Shown in pieces: positions 7,031-14,771 of a DNA stretch of 17,221 bases; within the stretch, counting starts at the first letter, position 1, and the number at the start of each line of letters is the position of its first letter. A program made the translations under genes and the position numbers. The DNA comes from Pyrinomonadaceae bacterium (lineage in GTDB: Bacteria; Acidobacteriota; Blastocatellia; Pyrinomonadales; Pyrinomonadaceae), in NCBI GenBank assembly GCA_013812565.1, contig JACCTF010000212.1, positions 1 through 17,221 on the forward strand. The letters run 5' to 3'. The notes beneath the pieces are model-generated. The model ran no database searches. It was not told where the DNA came from and saw nothing but the letters and a program-made list of their open reading frames with translations.

Positions 7031-8137
7031 ATGATCTTTTCGAAAAAGGTAAAACATGCGGCGCTCGCCGGAGTGCTTCTCTGGGCGGCGTTCGCTTCTG
7101 GTTGTAGCGGCGAATCAGGCAGCAGTGGTTCAGGCCTCGGTGGGGGAAGCCGTAGCGCCGTGCGTTTGCAGGGCGGCGGCGCAAGTTTTCCATACCCGCT
7201 CTATCAAAAGTGGCTAAGCGAGTACAGTAAGCTCAATCCGCAATCACGTATTGATTATCAATCGGTCGGCTCAGGCGCGGGTATTAAGCAGTTGCAAGAC
7301 GGTACGTTTGACTTCGGCGGCACCGATGCTCCGATGTCCGACGAGGATTTGCAAAAGGCTCGCGGCGAGATTCTACATATCCCGACGGCGCTCGGCGCTG
7401 TGGTTGTCACTTACAATTTACCGGGTCTGACCGAGCCGCTGCGTTTTTCGCCGGACGTGCTCGCCGACATCTTCCTCGGCAAAATCAGTCGATGGGATGA
7501 TCCACGGATCAAAGCCGACAATCAGAACGCTCAACTTCCCGCTGCTCCCATCACAGTAGCCCACCGCTCGGACAGTAGCGGCACCTCGGCAGTCTTCACT
7601 GAATATCTATCTAAGGTAAGCCCGGAATGGAAAGAGCGAGTCGGAGCAGGCACCGCCCCGAGCTGGCCTGTTGGACTTGGGGGCAAGGGCAACGAAGGTG
7701 TCACGGGGCAGATTAAGCAAACGCCAAACACCATCGGCTATGTCGAACTCATCTATGCCAAGCAGAACAAACTGCCAATCGGGTTGATTAAAAATCGCGC
7801 CGGGAGTTTCGTTGAACCGACGCTTGAAACGGTCACGGCGGCCGCATCTGAGACCGTTTCAACCGCGCCCGAAGATCTACGCGTTTCGATCACCGATGCT
7901 GTGGGAGCAAACGCTTACCCAATTTCCAGCTACACGTACATGATCGCTTACCGAGATCAAAAGGATGCCGCGAAAGGCAAAGTGCTTGTTGATTTTCTAT
8001 GGTGGGGGCTGCATGACGGTGCGAAATTTGCGCGTGATCTACAATACGCGCCGCTTCCTGCTGAAACCGTTCAGCGCGCCGAAGCGAAAATCAACTCAAT
8101 AACATCGGGCGGCAAACCACTTCGCGAGCAAGGATGA
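7031..8137 (+). CDS. pstS: Phosphate ABC transporter, periplasmic phosphate-binding lipoprotein PstS
   Basis: PstS binds inorganic phosphate outside the inner membrane and delivers it to PstCA. From ATG 7031 the product has 368 aa, with a lipoprotein signal (MIFSKKVKHAALAGVLLWAAFASGC, lipobox ASGC with Cys25) and a Gly/Ser linker. The classic binding-fold motifs follow: GGGASFPYPLYQKW, DYQSVGSGAGIKQL, DFGGTDAPMS, ITVAHRSDSSGTSAVFTEYL and NTIGYVELIYA. The Ser/Thr, Asp and Arg residues that ligate phosphate in the family are present in these motifs. An in-frame ATG at 7010 would add seven residues but lies in the direct repeat of the MITE; the shorter start gives the more normal signal peptide. 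Neither start has a visible Shine-Dalgarno sequence. It is the first gene of the pst-pho cluster. Confidence 0.95.
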   Translation: MIFSKKVKHAALAGVLLWAAFASGCSGESGSSGSGLGGGSRSAVRLQGGGASFPYPLYQKWLSEYSKLNPQSRIDYQSVGSGAGIKQLQDGTFDFGGTDAPMSDEDLQKARGEILHIPTALGAVVVTYNLPGLTEPLRFSPDVLADIFLGKISRWDDPRIKADNQNAQLPAAPITVAHRSDSSGTSAVFTEYLSKVSPEWKERVGAGTAPSWPVGLGGKGNEGVTGQIKQTPNTIGYVELIYAKQNKLPIGLIKNRAGSFVEPTLETVTAAASETVSTAPEDLRVSITDAVGANAYPISSYTYMIAYRDQKDAAKGKVLVDFLWWGLHDGAKFARDLQYAPLPAETVQRAEAKINSITSGGKPLREQG

Positions 8138-8146
8138 AGACTAAAA

Positions 8147-8223
8147 ACAGAAGTCAGGAGACAAAAGAGGAGTCAGAGTAAGGCAGGTTGACGCCTCCTA
8201 TTGTGACTCTTGACCTCTGTCTC
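8147..8223 (+). repeat. Intergenic inverted/heptad-like repeat between pstS and pstC
   Basis: ACAGAAGTCA at 8147-8156 can pair with TGACCTCTGT at 8211-8220 with one mismatch. Inside, GAGTCA (8170-8175) pairs with TGACTC (8204-8209), and AGGC (8181-8184) with GCCT (8193-8196). The arms are built from degenerate AGTCAGA-type heptads. A hairpin here could attenuate transcription or stabilise the pstS message, which is normally needed in excess over the channel genes. A related copy follows pstA (10100-10115). Confidence 0.55.
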
Positions 8224-8235
8224 ACTTTTCCCCTT

Positions 8236-9249
8236 ATGGTTGATTCACAGGCAAACATTCCCTCCCCGGCTTCCGCTTACGGCGCGGCCGCGCGGGCGTG
8301 GAACTGGCGACGTGCGCTATCGCCGACGGGCGACCGCGGCGATGCGGTGTTTCGCGCGTTGCTGCTGATGAGCGCGTTGCTGTTGGTGCTGATCGTTGTG
8401 GCAATGATCGTGGCGATGTGGCGCAACTCGCTGGCATCAATTAACGAATTCGGTTTTGGTTTTTTGACGAGCCTTACGTGGAATCCTGTGCGCAATCAAT
8501 TCGGCGCGCTTCCATTTATCTACGGCACGATTATCTCCTCGTTGATTGCGCTTCTGATCAGCGTCCCATTGTCTCTGGGGATCGCCGTCTTTCTTGTGGA
8601 ACAAGCGCCGCGCCGTGCGGCTCGTCCGATCACATTTCTCGTTGAACTGCTGGCCGCAATCCCTTCGGTTGTTTATGGCTTGTGGGGCATCTTTGTGCTG
8701 GCACCCGCCTTACGCGAATACGTTTTCCCATCGCTTGCTCGCACGTTCGGGTGGCTGCCGCTCTTTCAAGGCACAATGACCGGCCTCGGTATGCTCACGG
8801 CCGGCATCATTCTCGCCATCATGATTACGCCGATTATCTCCGCTGTAGTCCGTGATGTGCTCGCGGCAGTTCCTATGTCGCAGCGCGAGGCAGCTCTTGC
8901 CTTGGGTGCGACCAAGTGGGAAACAACGCGCGTCGTGCTTGCTAACGGTGCGCCCGGTATCGCCGGTGCGATCATCCTCGGACTGGGTCGCGCGATTGGT
9001 GAGACGATGGCCGTCACAATGTTGATCGGCAATCGCCCGGAAATCAGCGCCTCGCTGTTTGAACCGTCCTATACTATTGCCGCAGTGCTCGCCAACGAGT
9101 TTAGAGAAGCGACGGGTGAGCTTTACACCAGTTCGCTCGTGCAACTCGGGTTGATTCTTTTCCTGGTAACGTTCCTTGTCAATGGTCTGGCGCGGTTGCT
9201 TGTGTGGAGCGTAACGCGTGGCACCAGCGGCACTGCGAGGGCAGCGTGA
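8236..9249 (+). CDS. pstC: Phosphate ABC transporter permease PstC
   Basis: An inner-membrane permease of 337 aa that forms the phosphate channel with PstA. An N-terminal cytoplasmic stretch (about 1-40) precedes the first membrane segment (FRALLLMSALLLVLIVVAMIVAM). Further hydrophobic segments follow, and the family permease signature REAALALGATKWETTRVVL (the EAA loop that docks on the ATPase) precedes GRAIGETMAVTMLIG. The FGALPFIYGTIISSLIALLISVPLSLGIAVFL region is typical of PstC. ATG 8236 is chosen over the upstream in-frame TTG at 8188, which lies inside the intergenic hairpin. No Shine-Dalgarno sequence is visible. Its stop shares one base with the pstA start, so the two are translationally coupled. 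Confidence 0.95.
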   Translation: MVDSQANIPSPASAYGAAARAWNWRRALSPTGDRGDAVFRALLLMSALLLVLIVVAMIVAMWRNSLASINEFGFGFLTSLTWNPVRNQFGALPFIYGTIISSLIALLISVPLSLGIAVFLVEQAPRRAARPITFLVELLAAIPSVVYGLWGIFVLAPALREYVFPSLARTFGWLPLFQGTMTGLGMLTAGIILAIMITPIISAVVRDVLAAVPMSQREAALALGATKWETTRVVLANGAPGIAGAIILGLGRAIGETMAVTMLIGNRPEISASLFEPSYTIAAVLANEFREATGELYTSSLVQLGLILFLVTFLVNGLARLLVWSVTRGTSGTARAA

Positions 9250-10097
9250 TGGAGCATACGGTCCGCAGGGCAGACCGCAGACGTCGCATAGTTAGCAGCG
9301 CGACGGGCGCGATCACAGCCTTATGTGCGCTTTTTGCGGTAGCGATGCTCGGACTGATTCTCGGATACATTGTCTGGCGCGGAGTCGGTTCGCTCAGCTT
9401 TCAATTCTTGATTGCCGAACCGCAGCCGGTCGGTGAGGGCGGCGGTATCGGCAACGCCATCGTCGGATCGTTTACGATGCTTATGCTCGCGGCGGCGATT
9501 GGTCTGCCGCTCGGCATCAGTATCGGTATCTACCTTGCCGAACTCGGTGGAGGCCATTTTGCCAGCGCCGTGCGCTTTATCACCGACACTTTGACGGGCG
9601 TGCCATCGATAGTTGTGGGCGTATTCGTCTACACGATTATCGTGCTGCCGATGCAACGTTTCTCGGCATTAGCGGGCGGCGTAGCACTGGCGCTGGTGAT
9701 GATTCCAATTGTCGCGCGCACGACAGAAGAGATGATCCGTCTTGTGCCGACAAGTATGCGTGAAGGCGCGCTGGCTTTGGGTGCCCCGCAGTGGCGTGTG
9801 ACGCTTGGCGTAGTGCTGCCGGCCGCCGCCTCTGGTATTGCGACTGGCGCAATGCTCGCCGTGGCGCGCGTTTCAGGCGAGACCGCGCCGCTTCTTTTCA
9901 CAGCCCTTGGCAGCCGGTTTTTCAACTTCTATGAGTTGGATCAACCGATGGCGTCTCTGACCGTGCAGATTTACAACTATGCTATTTCGCCCTACGATGA
10001 ACAGCACGCGCAAGCCTGGGCAGCTACCCTTGTCCTGATGACGCTCATCCTTGCAATCAACATTGCCGTTCGTTTTCTCACACGCCGGAGGTTTTGA
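9249..10097 (+). CDS. pstA: Phosphate ABC transporter permease PstA
   Basis: The 282-aa partner of PstC in the inner-membrane phosphate channel. The ATG at 9249 overlaps the pstC TGA by one base, which fixes the start. An Arg-rich cytoplasmic N-terminus is followed by a first membrane helix (about 19-44). The family segment GGGIGNAIVGSFTMLMLAAAIGLPLGISIGIYLAE comes next, then TGVPSIVVGVFVY and the EAA loop REGALALGAPQWRVTLGVVLP before ARVSGETAPLLFTALGSRFF. All are typical of PstA. The length is normal. Confidence 0.95.
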   Translation: MEHTVRRADRRRRIVSSATGAITALCALFAVAMLGLILGYIVWRGVGSLSFQFLIAEPQPVGEGGGIGNAIVGSFTMLMLAAAIGLPLGISIGIYLAELGGGHFASAVRFITDTLTGVPSIVVGVFVYTIIVLPMQRFSALAGGVALALVMIPIVARTTEEMIRLVPTSMREGALALGAPQWRVTLGVVLPAAASGIATGAMLAVARVSGETAPLLFTALGSRFFNFYELDQPMASLTVQIYNYAISPYDEQHAQAWAATLVLMTLILAINIAVRFLTRRRF

Positions 10098-10099
10098 AG

Positions 10100-10153
10100 A
10101 CAGAAGTCGAGAGACTGCATAAATGGTTTACCATGAATAATGAACTCTGACTT
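10100..10153 (+). repeat. Intergenic repeat and hairpin between pstA and pstB
   Basis: The sequence ACAGAAGTC, two bases, GAGAC (10100-10115) repeats the start of the pstS-pstC element at 8147-8162 with 14 of 16 bases identical. AAGTC plus AGAG (10104-10113, one bulged G) pairs with CTCTGACTT (10145-10153). ATGG/CCAT (10123-10134) forms an inner hairpin. It sits two bases after the pstA stop. Confidence 0.5.
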
Positions 10154-10173
10154 GTGGCTTCTTTGTAACTTGT

Positions 10174-11037
10174 ATGCCAATGCCTGCCATGTCAACGTCA
10201 ACGCCGATAACTGCCGCTCCGACGCCAGCGGTTCCTGAACCGCGCTCGAACAATGAACGGCAGACGGTTCAACGGGTTGCGCCAACCAAGATCAGCGTGC
10301 AGAACGAGAACTTCTTTTATGGTCGCACGCAGGCTCTCTACGACATCTCATTGAACATTCCTGAGCGTATCGTGATGGCCTTTATCGGTCCATCGGGCTG
10401 CGGTAAATCAACTTTCTTGCGCACGCTGAACCGGATGAACGACATCATTCCCGGTACGAGGGTTGAAGGCCAGGTATTGATTGATGAACGTAACATCTAT
10501 GCGCCCGGCACAGATGTTGTGGACTTGCGGCGAAGAGTCGGAATGGTTTTTCAGAAGTCGAATCCATTTCCGAAATCAATCTACGACAACGTAGCTTATG
10601 GATTGCGCATCAACCGTCTCGCAGCGAACCGCAGCGAATTGAACGAGCGAGTTGAACAAGCTCTCAAAGATGCAGTGCTGTGGTCGGAAGTCAAAGATCG
10701 TTTGAAGCAATCGGCTCTTGGTTTGTCGGGGGGGCAACAGCAGCGGCTCTGCATTGCGCGTGCCCTGGCGGTGCGCCCGGAGGTTCTGTTGATGGATGAA
10801 CCGGCTTCGGCGCTTGATCCGATTGCGACGCAGAAGATTGAAGAATTGATCGTGGAACTAAAAAAACAATACACCATTGTTATCGTCACACATAACATGC
10901 AACAAGCAGCACGCGTCTCCGATCAGACCGCGTTCTTCTGGTTAGGTAAGCTCATCGAAATCAATCCAACAGAGAGGATGTTCACTAATCCGAACGAGAA
11001 GCTTACCGAAGATTACATCACGGGACGTTTTGGATAA
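10174..11037 (+). CDS. pstB: Phosphate ABC transporter ATP-binding protein PstB
   Basis: A 287-aa cytoplasmic ATPase that powers PstCA. It has Walker [10 protein letters not shown] (72-80), a Q-loop with Gln127 ([17 protein letters not shown]), the ABC signature LSGGQQQR (184-191), Walker B LLMDEP (205-210) with the D-loop SALDP, and switch His240 (VTHN). All catalytic residues are present. The NPFPKSI stretch is characteristic of PstB among ABC ATPases. The N-terminus carries about 35 extra Thr/Pro/Ala-rich residues compared with the usual 250-260 aa protein. The ATG codons at 10180 and 10189 are also possible starts, and no Shine-Dalgarno sequence decides between them. Confidence 0.95.
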   Translation: MPMPAMSTSTPITAAPTPAVPEPRSNNERQTVQRVAPTKISVQNENFFYGRTQALYDISLNIPERIVMAFIGPSGCGKSTFLRTLNRMNDIIPGTRVEGQVLIDERNIYAPGTDVVDLRRRVGMVFQKSNPFPKSIYDNVAYGLRINRLAANRSELNERVEQALKDAVLWSEVKDRLKQSALGLSGGQQQRLCIARALAVRPEVLLMDEPASALDPIATQKIEELIVELKKQYTIVIVTHNMQQAARVSDQTAFFWLGKLIEINPTERMFTNPNEKLTEDYITGRFG

Positions 11038-11053
11038 GGCGCGTCCCGAAGCG

Positions 11054-11070
11054 CTCCAGCTTGACTGGAG
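11054..11070 (+). repeat. Hairpin between pstB and phoU
   Basis: CTCCAG (11054-11059) and CTGGAG (11065-11070) form a perfect 6-bp stem with a 5-nt loop, 17 bases after the pstB stop and 15 bases before the purine-rich phoU ribosome binding site. It could affect phoU translation or mRNA stability. Confidence 0.4.
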
Positions 11071-11101
11071 AGAATGCGCGAACGAGGGAGAGGAATTAAA
11101 G

Positions 11102-11761
11102 ATGGAAGTACACCGAAGGCTTGATCGTGAACTTGACTCTCTACGCGACCGCGTGTTGTTGCTCGGGGGCGAAACGGAGACGGCGCTGCAACGCGCGATG
11201 TACGCCTTGATTGAGCGCGACAGCGCAACGGCCCGCGAGGTGCTTGAAGGCGATGATGAGATTGATCGCTTAGAAGTCGAGATTGATCGTCTGTGTGTTG
11301 ACATGCTGGCGCTGCGGCAACCGGCGGCGCGCGACCTCCGGTTTGTTGTTTCCGTGGCAAAGATCACGCCGATTCTAGAGCGCATTGCCGATCACGCCTG
11401 CAACATCGCCCGCGTCGCAATTGATCTTAACGATGAGCCACAGCTCAAGCCATACGTCGATCTGCCCCGGATGGCCGAACAAGCCTCGCACATGTTGCGC
11501 GCTGCGCTTGATGCCTTTACTTCGGGCGATGCCAAGACCGCACGCGCCGTCATTGATCGCGATGATGAAGTGGACGATCTCTACAACCATATCTTTAGTG
11601 ACCTAATTGAAATGATGGTGTCTGACCCGACTACGACAACTCGCGCGGCGCGCCTGCTCTTCGTCGCCAAACACATCGAGCGTATTGGCGATTACGTCAC
11701 AGACATTTGCGAGCTAACGGTTTACATGACCGAAGCCGCCTTTATCAAACATAGCAACTAA
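11102..11761 (+). CDS. phoU: Phosphate signalling regulator PhoU
   Basis: The 219-aa protein has the two tandem three-helix PhoU bundles. The first (about 1-100) contains DDEIDRLEVEIDRLCVDMLALRQPAARDLRFVVSVAKITPILERIADHACNIAR. The second (about 115-215) contains RDDEVDDLYNHIFSDLIEMMVSDPTTTTRAARLLFVAKHIERIGDYVTDICE. The two E/DxxxD-type metal-binding motifs (ERIADHACNIA and ERIGDYVTDIC) are intact. PhoU lowers PhoR kinase output when phosphate is plentiful and connects it to the Pst transporter. ATG 11102 is chosen because GGGAGAGGAA lies just upstream; an in-frame TTG at 11030 would overlap pstB and add 24 atypical residues. Confidence 0.95.
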   Translation: MEVHRRLDRELDSLRDRVLLLGGETETALQRAMYALIERDSATAREVLEGDDEIDRLEVEIDRLCVDMLALRQPAARDLRFVVSVAKITPILERIADHACNIARVAIDLNDEPQLKPYVDLPRMAEQASHMLRAALDAFTSGDAKTARAVIDRDDEVDDLYNHIFSDLIEMMVSDPTTTTRAARLLFVAKHIERIGDYVTDICELTVYMTEAAFIKHSN

Positions 11762-11771
11762 CCGATTTGGG

Positions 11772-11835
11772 ATTGCGGACTGTGGAATGCTGATTAAAGA
11801 ACTAGGCGTTTGATTTTTAATCCGCCGCCCGCAAT
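11772..11835. repeat. Inverted repeat in the phoU-phoB gap
   Basis: ATTGCGG at 11772-11778 is the exact reverse complement of CCGCAAT at 11829-11835. The 50-base interior is AT-rich. The outer arm lies six bases before the phoB ATG, so a folded form would come close to the translation start. The stem is short, so chance is possible. Confidence 0.35.
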
Positions 11836-11841
11836 AAGAAT

Positions 11842-12570
11842 ATGTCACGACCAGTGCTGATTGTTGAAGATGATCCAGATATCGCGGAGGCTTTGCGCTA
11901 CAACCTGGAGCGCGAGGGCTTGAAGACGCGTCTCGCGGCGACGGGCGAGCAGGGGTTGATGGCGGCGCTTGACGGACAGCGACCCCCGGCGTTGGTGATC
12001 CTTGATCTGATGCTGCCGGGCATGAGCGGCACCGAACTGTGTCGGCGTTTGCGGCGCGAACCGGCGACGCGGCGCACGCCGATCATTATGCTAACGGCAC
12101 GTACGGGAGAAGCCGAGCGCGTCGCCGGACTTGATCTCGGCGCGGACGACTACATCACCAAACCATTCTCGGTGCGCGAACTTGTCGCGCGCGTCCGCGC
12201 CGTGATGCGCCGTGTCGATGAATCGACGGCGACCCGTTACGAAGACGGTCGTTTGATGATTGACTTCGGAGATATGCGCGTAGTGTGCGACGGCGCTCCG
12301 GTTAAACTGACGCGCAAAGAGTTTTCGCTGCTCGCGACCCTTTCCCGGGGGGCGGGCCGCGTGGCGACGCGCCAACAGCTTCTTGACCATGTGTGGGGTT
12401 ATGAATACTACGGCGACACACGTACGCTCGATGTTCACATCCGCCGTTTGCGCCAAAAGCTGGACCAGTGCGGCGACTGCATAGAAACGGTAGTCGGCGT
12501 CGGATACCGCTTCGTCGGCTGTCCTCTCGACGCCGGGCAAACGCCCCCGACTAATTCCAATACCGAGTAG
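11842..12570 (+). CDS. phoB: PhoB-like response regulator, OmpR family
   Basis: A 242-aa two-component regulator. The receiver domain (about 1-120) has the acidic pocket E9-D10-D11, phosphoacceptor Asp55 (VILDLMLPG), Thr85 (MLTART) and Lys107 (DYITKPFS). The winged-helix DNA-binding domain (about 130-230) has KLTRKEFSLLATLSRGAGRVATRQQLLDHVWG, the recognition helix RTLDVHIRRLRQKL and the wing ETVVGVGYRF. When phosphorylated by the neighbouring kinase it should activate phosphate-starvation genes, probably including this cluster. ATG 11842 gives the normal family N-terminus. The upstream sequence is only weakly purine-rich. phoR follows after 12 bp. Other OmpR-family roles are possible, but the position makes PhoB most likely. 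Confidence 0.92.
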   Translation: MSRPVLIVEDDPDIAEALRYNLEREGLKTRLAATGEQGLMAALDGQRPPALVILDLMLPGMSGTELCRRLRREPATRRTPIIMLTARTGEAERVAGLDLGADDYITKPFSVRELVARVRAVMRRVDESTATRYEDGRLMIDFGDMRVVCDGAPVKLTRKEFSLLATLSRGAGRVATRQQLLDHVWGYEYYGDTRTLDVHIRRLRQKLDQCGDCIETVVGVGYRFVGCPLDAGQTPPTNSNTE

Positions 12571-12582
12571 CAACCAAGTTCT

Positions 12583-13875
12583 GTGTCTTCCTCTTCGACG
12601 CTCGCCTTCATGCTGTGCAGTGCTGCACTGGCTGCTGCCGTAGCATATCTCCTCTTCCAAAATCCATTTGTCGGTGGTTTTACCTTTTTCGTAACGATCC
12701 TCAGCACGGTTGCGATGTGGTCTTTTCCCCGGAAGCAAGAAGGCGCGAAGCCTTCGGACACCGCGCGTGAGTCCGCGGCGAAGCAATTTCAATCCGAGGC
12801 GAGATGGGGGACCGTGGATCCTGCGCTGGTTCCACCCGGGACGCTGCTCGAAGCAACGATGAACAGCATGCGCGAAGGCGTGCTGGTGCTTGACGGCCAG
12901 ACGCGCGTGGTGGCGGCGAATCGAGCCGCGTTGGACATCTTTGGCTCTGTTGAAGGCGTGCTTGTTTCCAAACGCTTGAGCGAACTGACACGTAACCCCG
13001 CGATTCATTCCGCTTTTCTCGCGACGCTTGAACGGGACGAGCGTGCCGAAGTCAAAGTCGAGACATATGGAACCGAGCGGCGCATCTTCGATTTGCGCGT
13101 CGCGCCGCTCAGCCAAGAGGCGCATGCCGGAGAAGTCCCCCGCGGCGCGATAGGCGTCTTCTTCGACATCACCCGGCTCGAACGCCTTGAGCGTGTACGC
13201 CAAGAATTCCTTTCCAACGTTTCCCACGAACTGCGCACACCGCTGACGGCAATTCTCACCTTTGTAGAGACTTTAGAGGACGGCGCGATTGATGATCACG
13301 AAAACAATCGGCGCTTTCTTACCGTAATCCGCCGCAACGCTTCTCGAATGCACAATCTAATCGACGACATCTTGGAGCTTTCCGCAATTGAAGCGGGAAC
13401 CGTGCGCGTCGACATCGGACCGGTGCGTCTTCACTCGCTGGTAAACGACGCGCTAACGGCGCTCGCCCCGCGCGCACGCCTTCGTCACATCGAAATGCGC
13501 AATGAGATAAACGCTGCGACAGTTGTTTACGCTGATGCCAGACGGCTTGAACAGATGATTACCAATCTGGTTGACAACGCGATCAAGTTTAATCGTGAAG
13601 GGGACTCGGTGGTGATCAAGCATGCACGGGAAGGACGTGATCACATCAGCGTTACGGACACCGGCGAGGGGATTGGACAGGAACATATCGAAAGAATCTT
13701 TGAGCGGTTCTACCGAGTGGATCGCGCTCGCTCACGCGCTCTTGGCGGCACAGGCCTCGGCCTGGCGATCGTCAAGCACCTTGCGCGAGCGCATGGCGGC
13801 GAAGCAACCGTGCGCTCGACTCCAGGTCAGGGTTCAACCTTTACGATTGAACTGCCCGTAATTGAAAGTCAATGA
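12583..13875 (+). CDS. phoR: PhoR-like sensor histidine kinase
   Basis: A 430-aa membrane kinase, expected to phosphorylate the upstream PhoB under phosphate limitation. Two N-terminal membrane segments (about 6-25 and 29-48) with almost no periplasmic loop resemble PhoR, which senses Pst/PhoU state rather than an external ligand. A PAS domain (about 88-200, with MREGVLVLDGQTRVVAANRAALDIFG) precedes HisKA with the H-box FLSNVSHELRTPLTAI (His215). The ATPase domain has N-box NLVDNAIKFN (328-337), DTGEGI (359-364), FERFYRVD (373-380) and GGTGLGL (388-394). A GTG start at 12583, twelve bases after phoB, is used; a Met codon at 12610 is an alternative. No clear Shine-Dalgarno sequence is seen. 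All catalytic motifs are intact. Confidence 0.94.
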   Translation: MSSSSTLAFMLCSAALAAAVAYLLFQNPFVGGFTFFVTILSTVAMWSFPRKQEGAKPSDTARESAAKQFQSEARWGTVDPALVPPGTLLEATMNSMREGVLVLDGQTRVVAANRAALDIFGSVEGVLVSKRLSELTRNPAIHSAFLATLERDERAEVKVETYGTERRIFDLRVAPLSQEAHAGEVPRGAIGVFFDITRLERLERVRQEFLSNVSHELRTPLTAILTFVETLEDGAIDDHENNRRFLTVIRRNASRMHNLIDDILELSAIEAGTVRVDIGPVRLHSLVNDALTALAPRARLRHIEMRNEINAATVVYADARRLEQMITNLVDNAIKFNREGDSVVIKHAREGRDHISVTDTGEGIGQEHIERIFERFYRVDRARSRALGGTGLGLAIVKHLARAHGGEATVRSTPGQGSTFTIELPVIESQ

Positions 13876-13884
13876 AGGCATTGC

Positions 13885-13915
13885 CAAAAGTGCTCCATGA
13901 GGCCGCTAACTTTTG
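13885..13915 (+). terminator. Candidate weak terminator after phoR
   Basis: CAAAAGT (13885-13891) pairs perfectly with ACTTTTG (13909-13915) around a 17-nt loop, ten bases after the phoR stop. The stem is AT-rich and short and there is no downstream T-run beyond its own arm, so termination is uncertain. Confidence 0.3.
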
Positions 13916-13927
13916 TGAAGAATGATC

Positions 13928-13957
13928 TTGACGCTTCGTGTGAACGCTTGTTACACT
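13928..13957 (+). promoter_or_regulatory. Candidate sigma70-type promoter of the carD-family gene
   Basis: TTGACG (13928-13933, five of six consensus bases) and TACACT (13952-13957, four of six) are separated by 18 bases. Transcription would start about 95 bases before the GTG at 14059, which leaves a leader of that length. This supports separate expression of carD from the pho genes. Confidence 0.45.
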
Positions 13958-14046
13958 TTCGTGAGATTTCAGGGAAATTTAATCTTTGGTATCTCTCAGC
14001 CATAATTGTACAAATCGGTACGTTTGGCTTGTTACTTTTGAATTGC

Positions 14047-14052
14047 AGGAGG
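14047..14052 (+). promoter_or_regulatory. Consensus ribosome binding site of the carD-family gene
   Basis: A perfect AGGAGG ends six bases before the GTG at 14059. It decides that start over the in-frame ATG at 13897, which would add 54 residues unlike the family. Confidence 0.88.
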
Positions 14053-14058
14053 TGTGTA

Positions 14059-14607
14059 GTGAGCTTCAAAGTCGGCCAGAAAGTCGTATATCCTAACCAC
14101 GGAATCGGAACTATCGAGCAGATCGAAGACAAACAGATCGGTGTTATATCGCTTTCCTTTTACACGCTGCGCTTAGCAGCGACCAATTCGGTTGTTCTTG
14201 TTCCGGTGACAAATGCGACAGAGGTTGGCCTGCGAGCTCCGATCTCCTCCGCCGAGTGCGAACTGCTTTTGCGAAACTTAAGCGATGACTTCACTTCTCC
14301 GGCACAAGATTGGAAAGATCGCTTCAAAGAGTTTTCCGAGAAGATGCGCACCGGCGACATCTTTGAAGTAGCCGATGTTCTCAAGAATCTCACCTATCTA
14401 AGTCATAGCAAGCCGCTCTCATTTCGCGAGCAACGGATGCTTGAACGCGCTCGCTACCTTGTTATCTCTGAGTTAGCTGCCGTCTGTCGCCAGTCCGAAT
14501 GCAAAATTGAACCACGCGTTGAGCAAGCGCTGGCGCGTGCCTGCGTCAAGCATGAACGGCGTCCGGCGAGCGCCCGCGCCGCAGCGGGCGCAGTCGCGGG
14601 TCACTAA
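14059..14607 (+). CDS. carD: CarD/CdnL-family transcriptional regulator
   Basis: The 182-aa product begins with the RNA-polymerase-interacting domain of the CarD family: FKVGQKVVYPNHGIGTIEQIEDKQ, a central SFYTLRL strand and SVVLVPVTNATEVGLRAPIS (about 3-62). An all-helical C-terminal part follows (about 65-165, with DWKDRFKEFSEKMRTGDIFEVADVLKNLTYLSHSKPLSFREQRMLERARYLVISELA), and the protein ends in an Ala/Arg/Gly-rich tail. In characterised bacteria this family binds the RNA polymerase beta subunit and stabilises open complexes, notably at rRNA promoters. The length is typical. It is preceded by its own promoter candidate and a perfect Shine-Dalgarno sequence, so linkage to the pho genes is probably positional only. 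Confidence 0.92.
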   Translation: MSFKVGQKVVYPNHGIGTIEQIEDKQIGVISLSFYTLRLAATNSVVLVPVTNATEVGLRAPISSAECELLLRNLSDDFTSPAQDWKDRFKEFSEKMRTGDIFEVADVLKNLTYLSHSKPLSFREQRMLERARYLVISELAAVCRQSECKIEPRVEQALARACVKHERRPASARAAAGAVAGH

Positions 14608-14611
14608 CCCG
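14597..14611 (+). terminator. Small hairpin at the carD stop codon
   Basis: CGGGT (14597-14601) and ACCCG (14607-14611) form a 5-bp stem whose loop contains the stop codon, followed by TAATTT. This is weak evidence for termination. Confidence 0.25.
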
Positions 14612-14759
14612 TAATTTCCTACATCAATAGCTTACATTACTGAGAAGATGCGACGGCGTTTCCTTAAACGTTCTAAAACCGGCGTGTCTTTTTTGGCTTT
14701 CGCCAATCCATCGTGGTATATGTTCGTGAATCTCGGTTCGTCAGAAGAAAATTTACTTC

Positions 14760-14764
14760 GGGAG
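14760..14764 (+). promoter_or_regulatory. Ribosome binding site of the SMP-30-like gene
   Basis: GGGAG ends seven bases before the GTG at 14772, supporting that non-ATG start. Confidence 0.65.
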
Positions 14765-14771
14765 CTTAAAC

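Noticed and set aside
12091..13227. Minus-strand ORF of 378 codons
   Set aside because: It is a shadow lying opposite phoB and phoR, which have intact motifs in the plus frames.
13897..14058. N-terminal extension of the carD-family protein
   Set aside because: The in-frame ATG at 13897 adds 54 residues unlike the family, whereas GTG 14059 has a perfect AGGAGG at the right distance.
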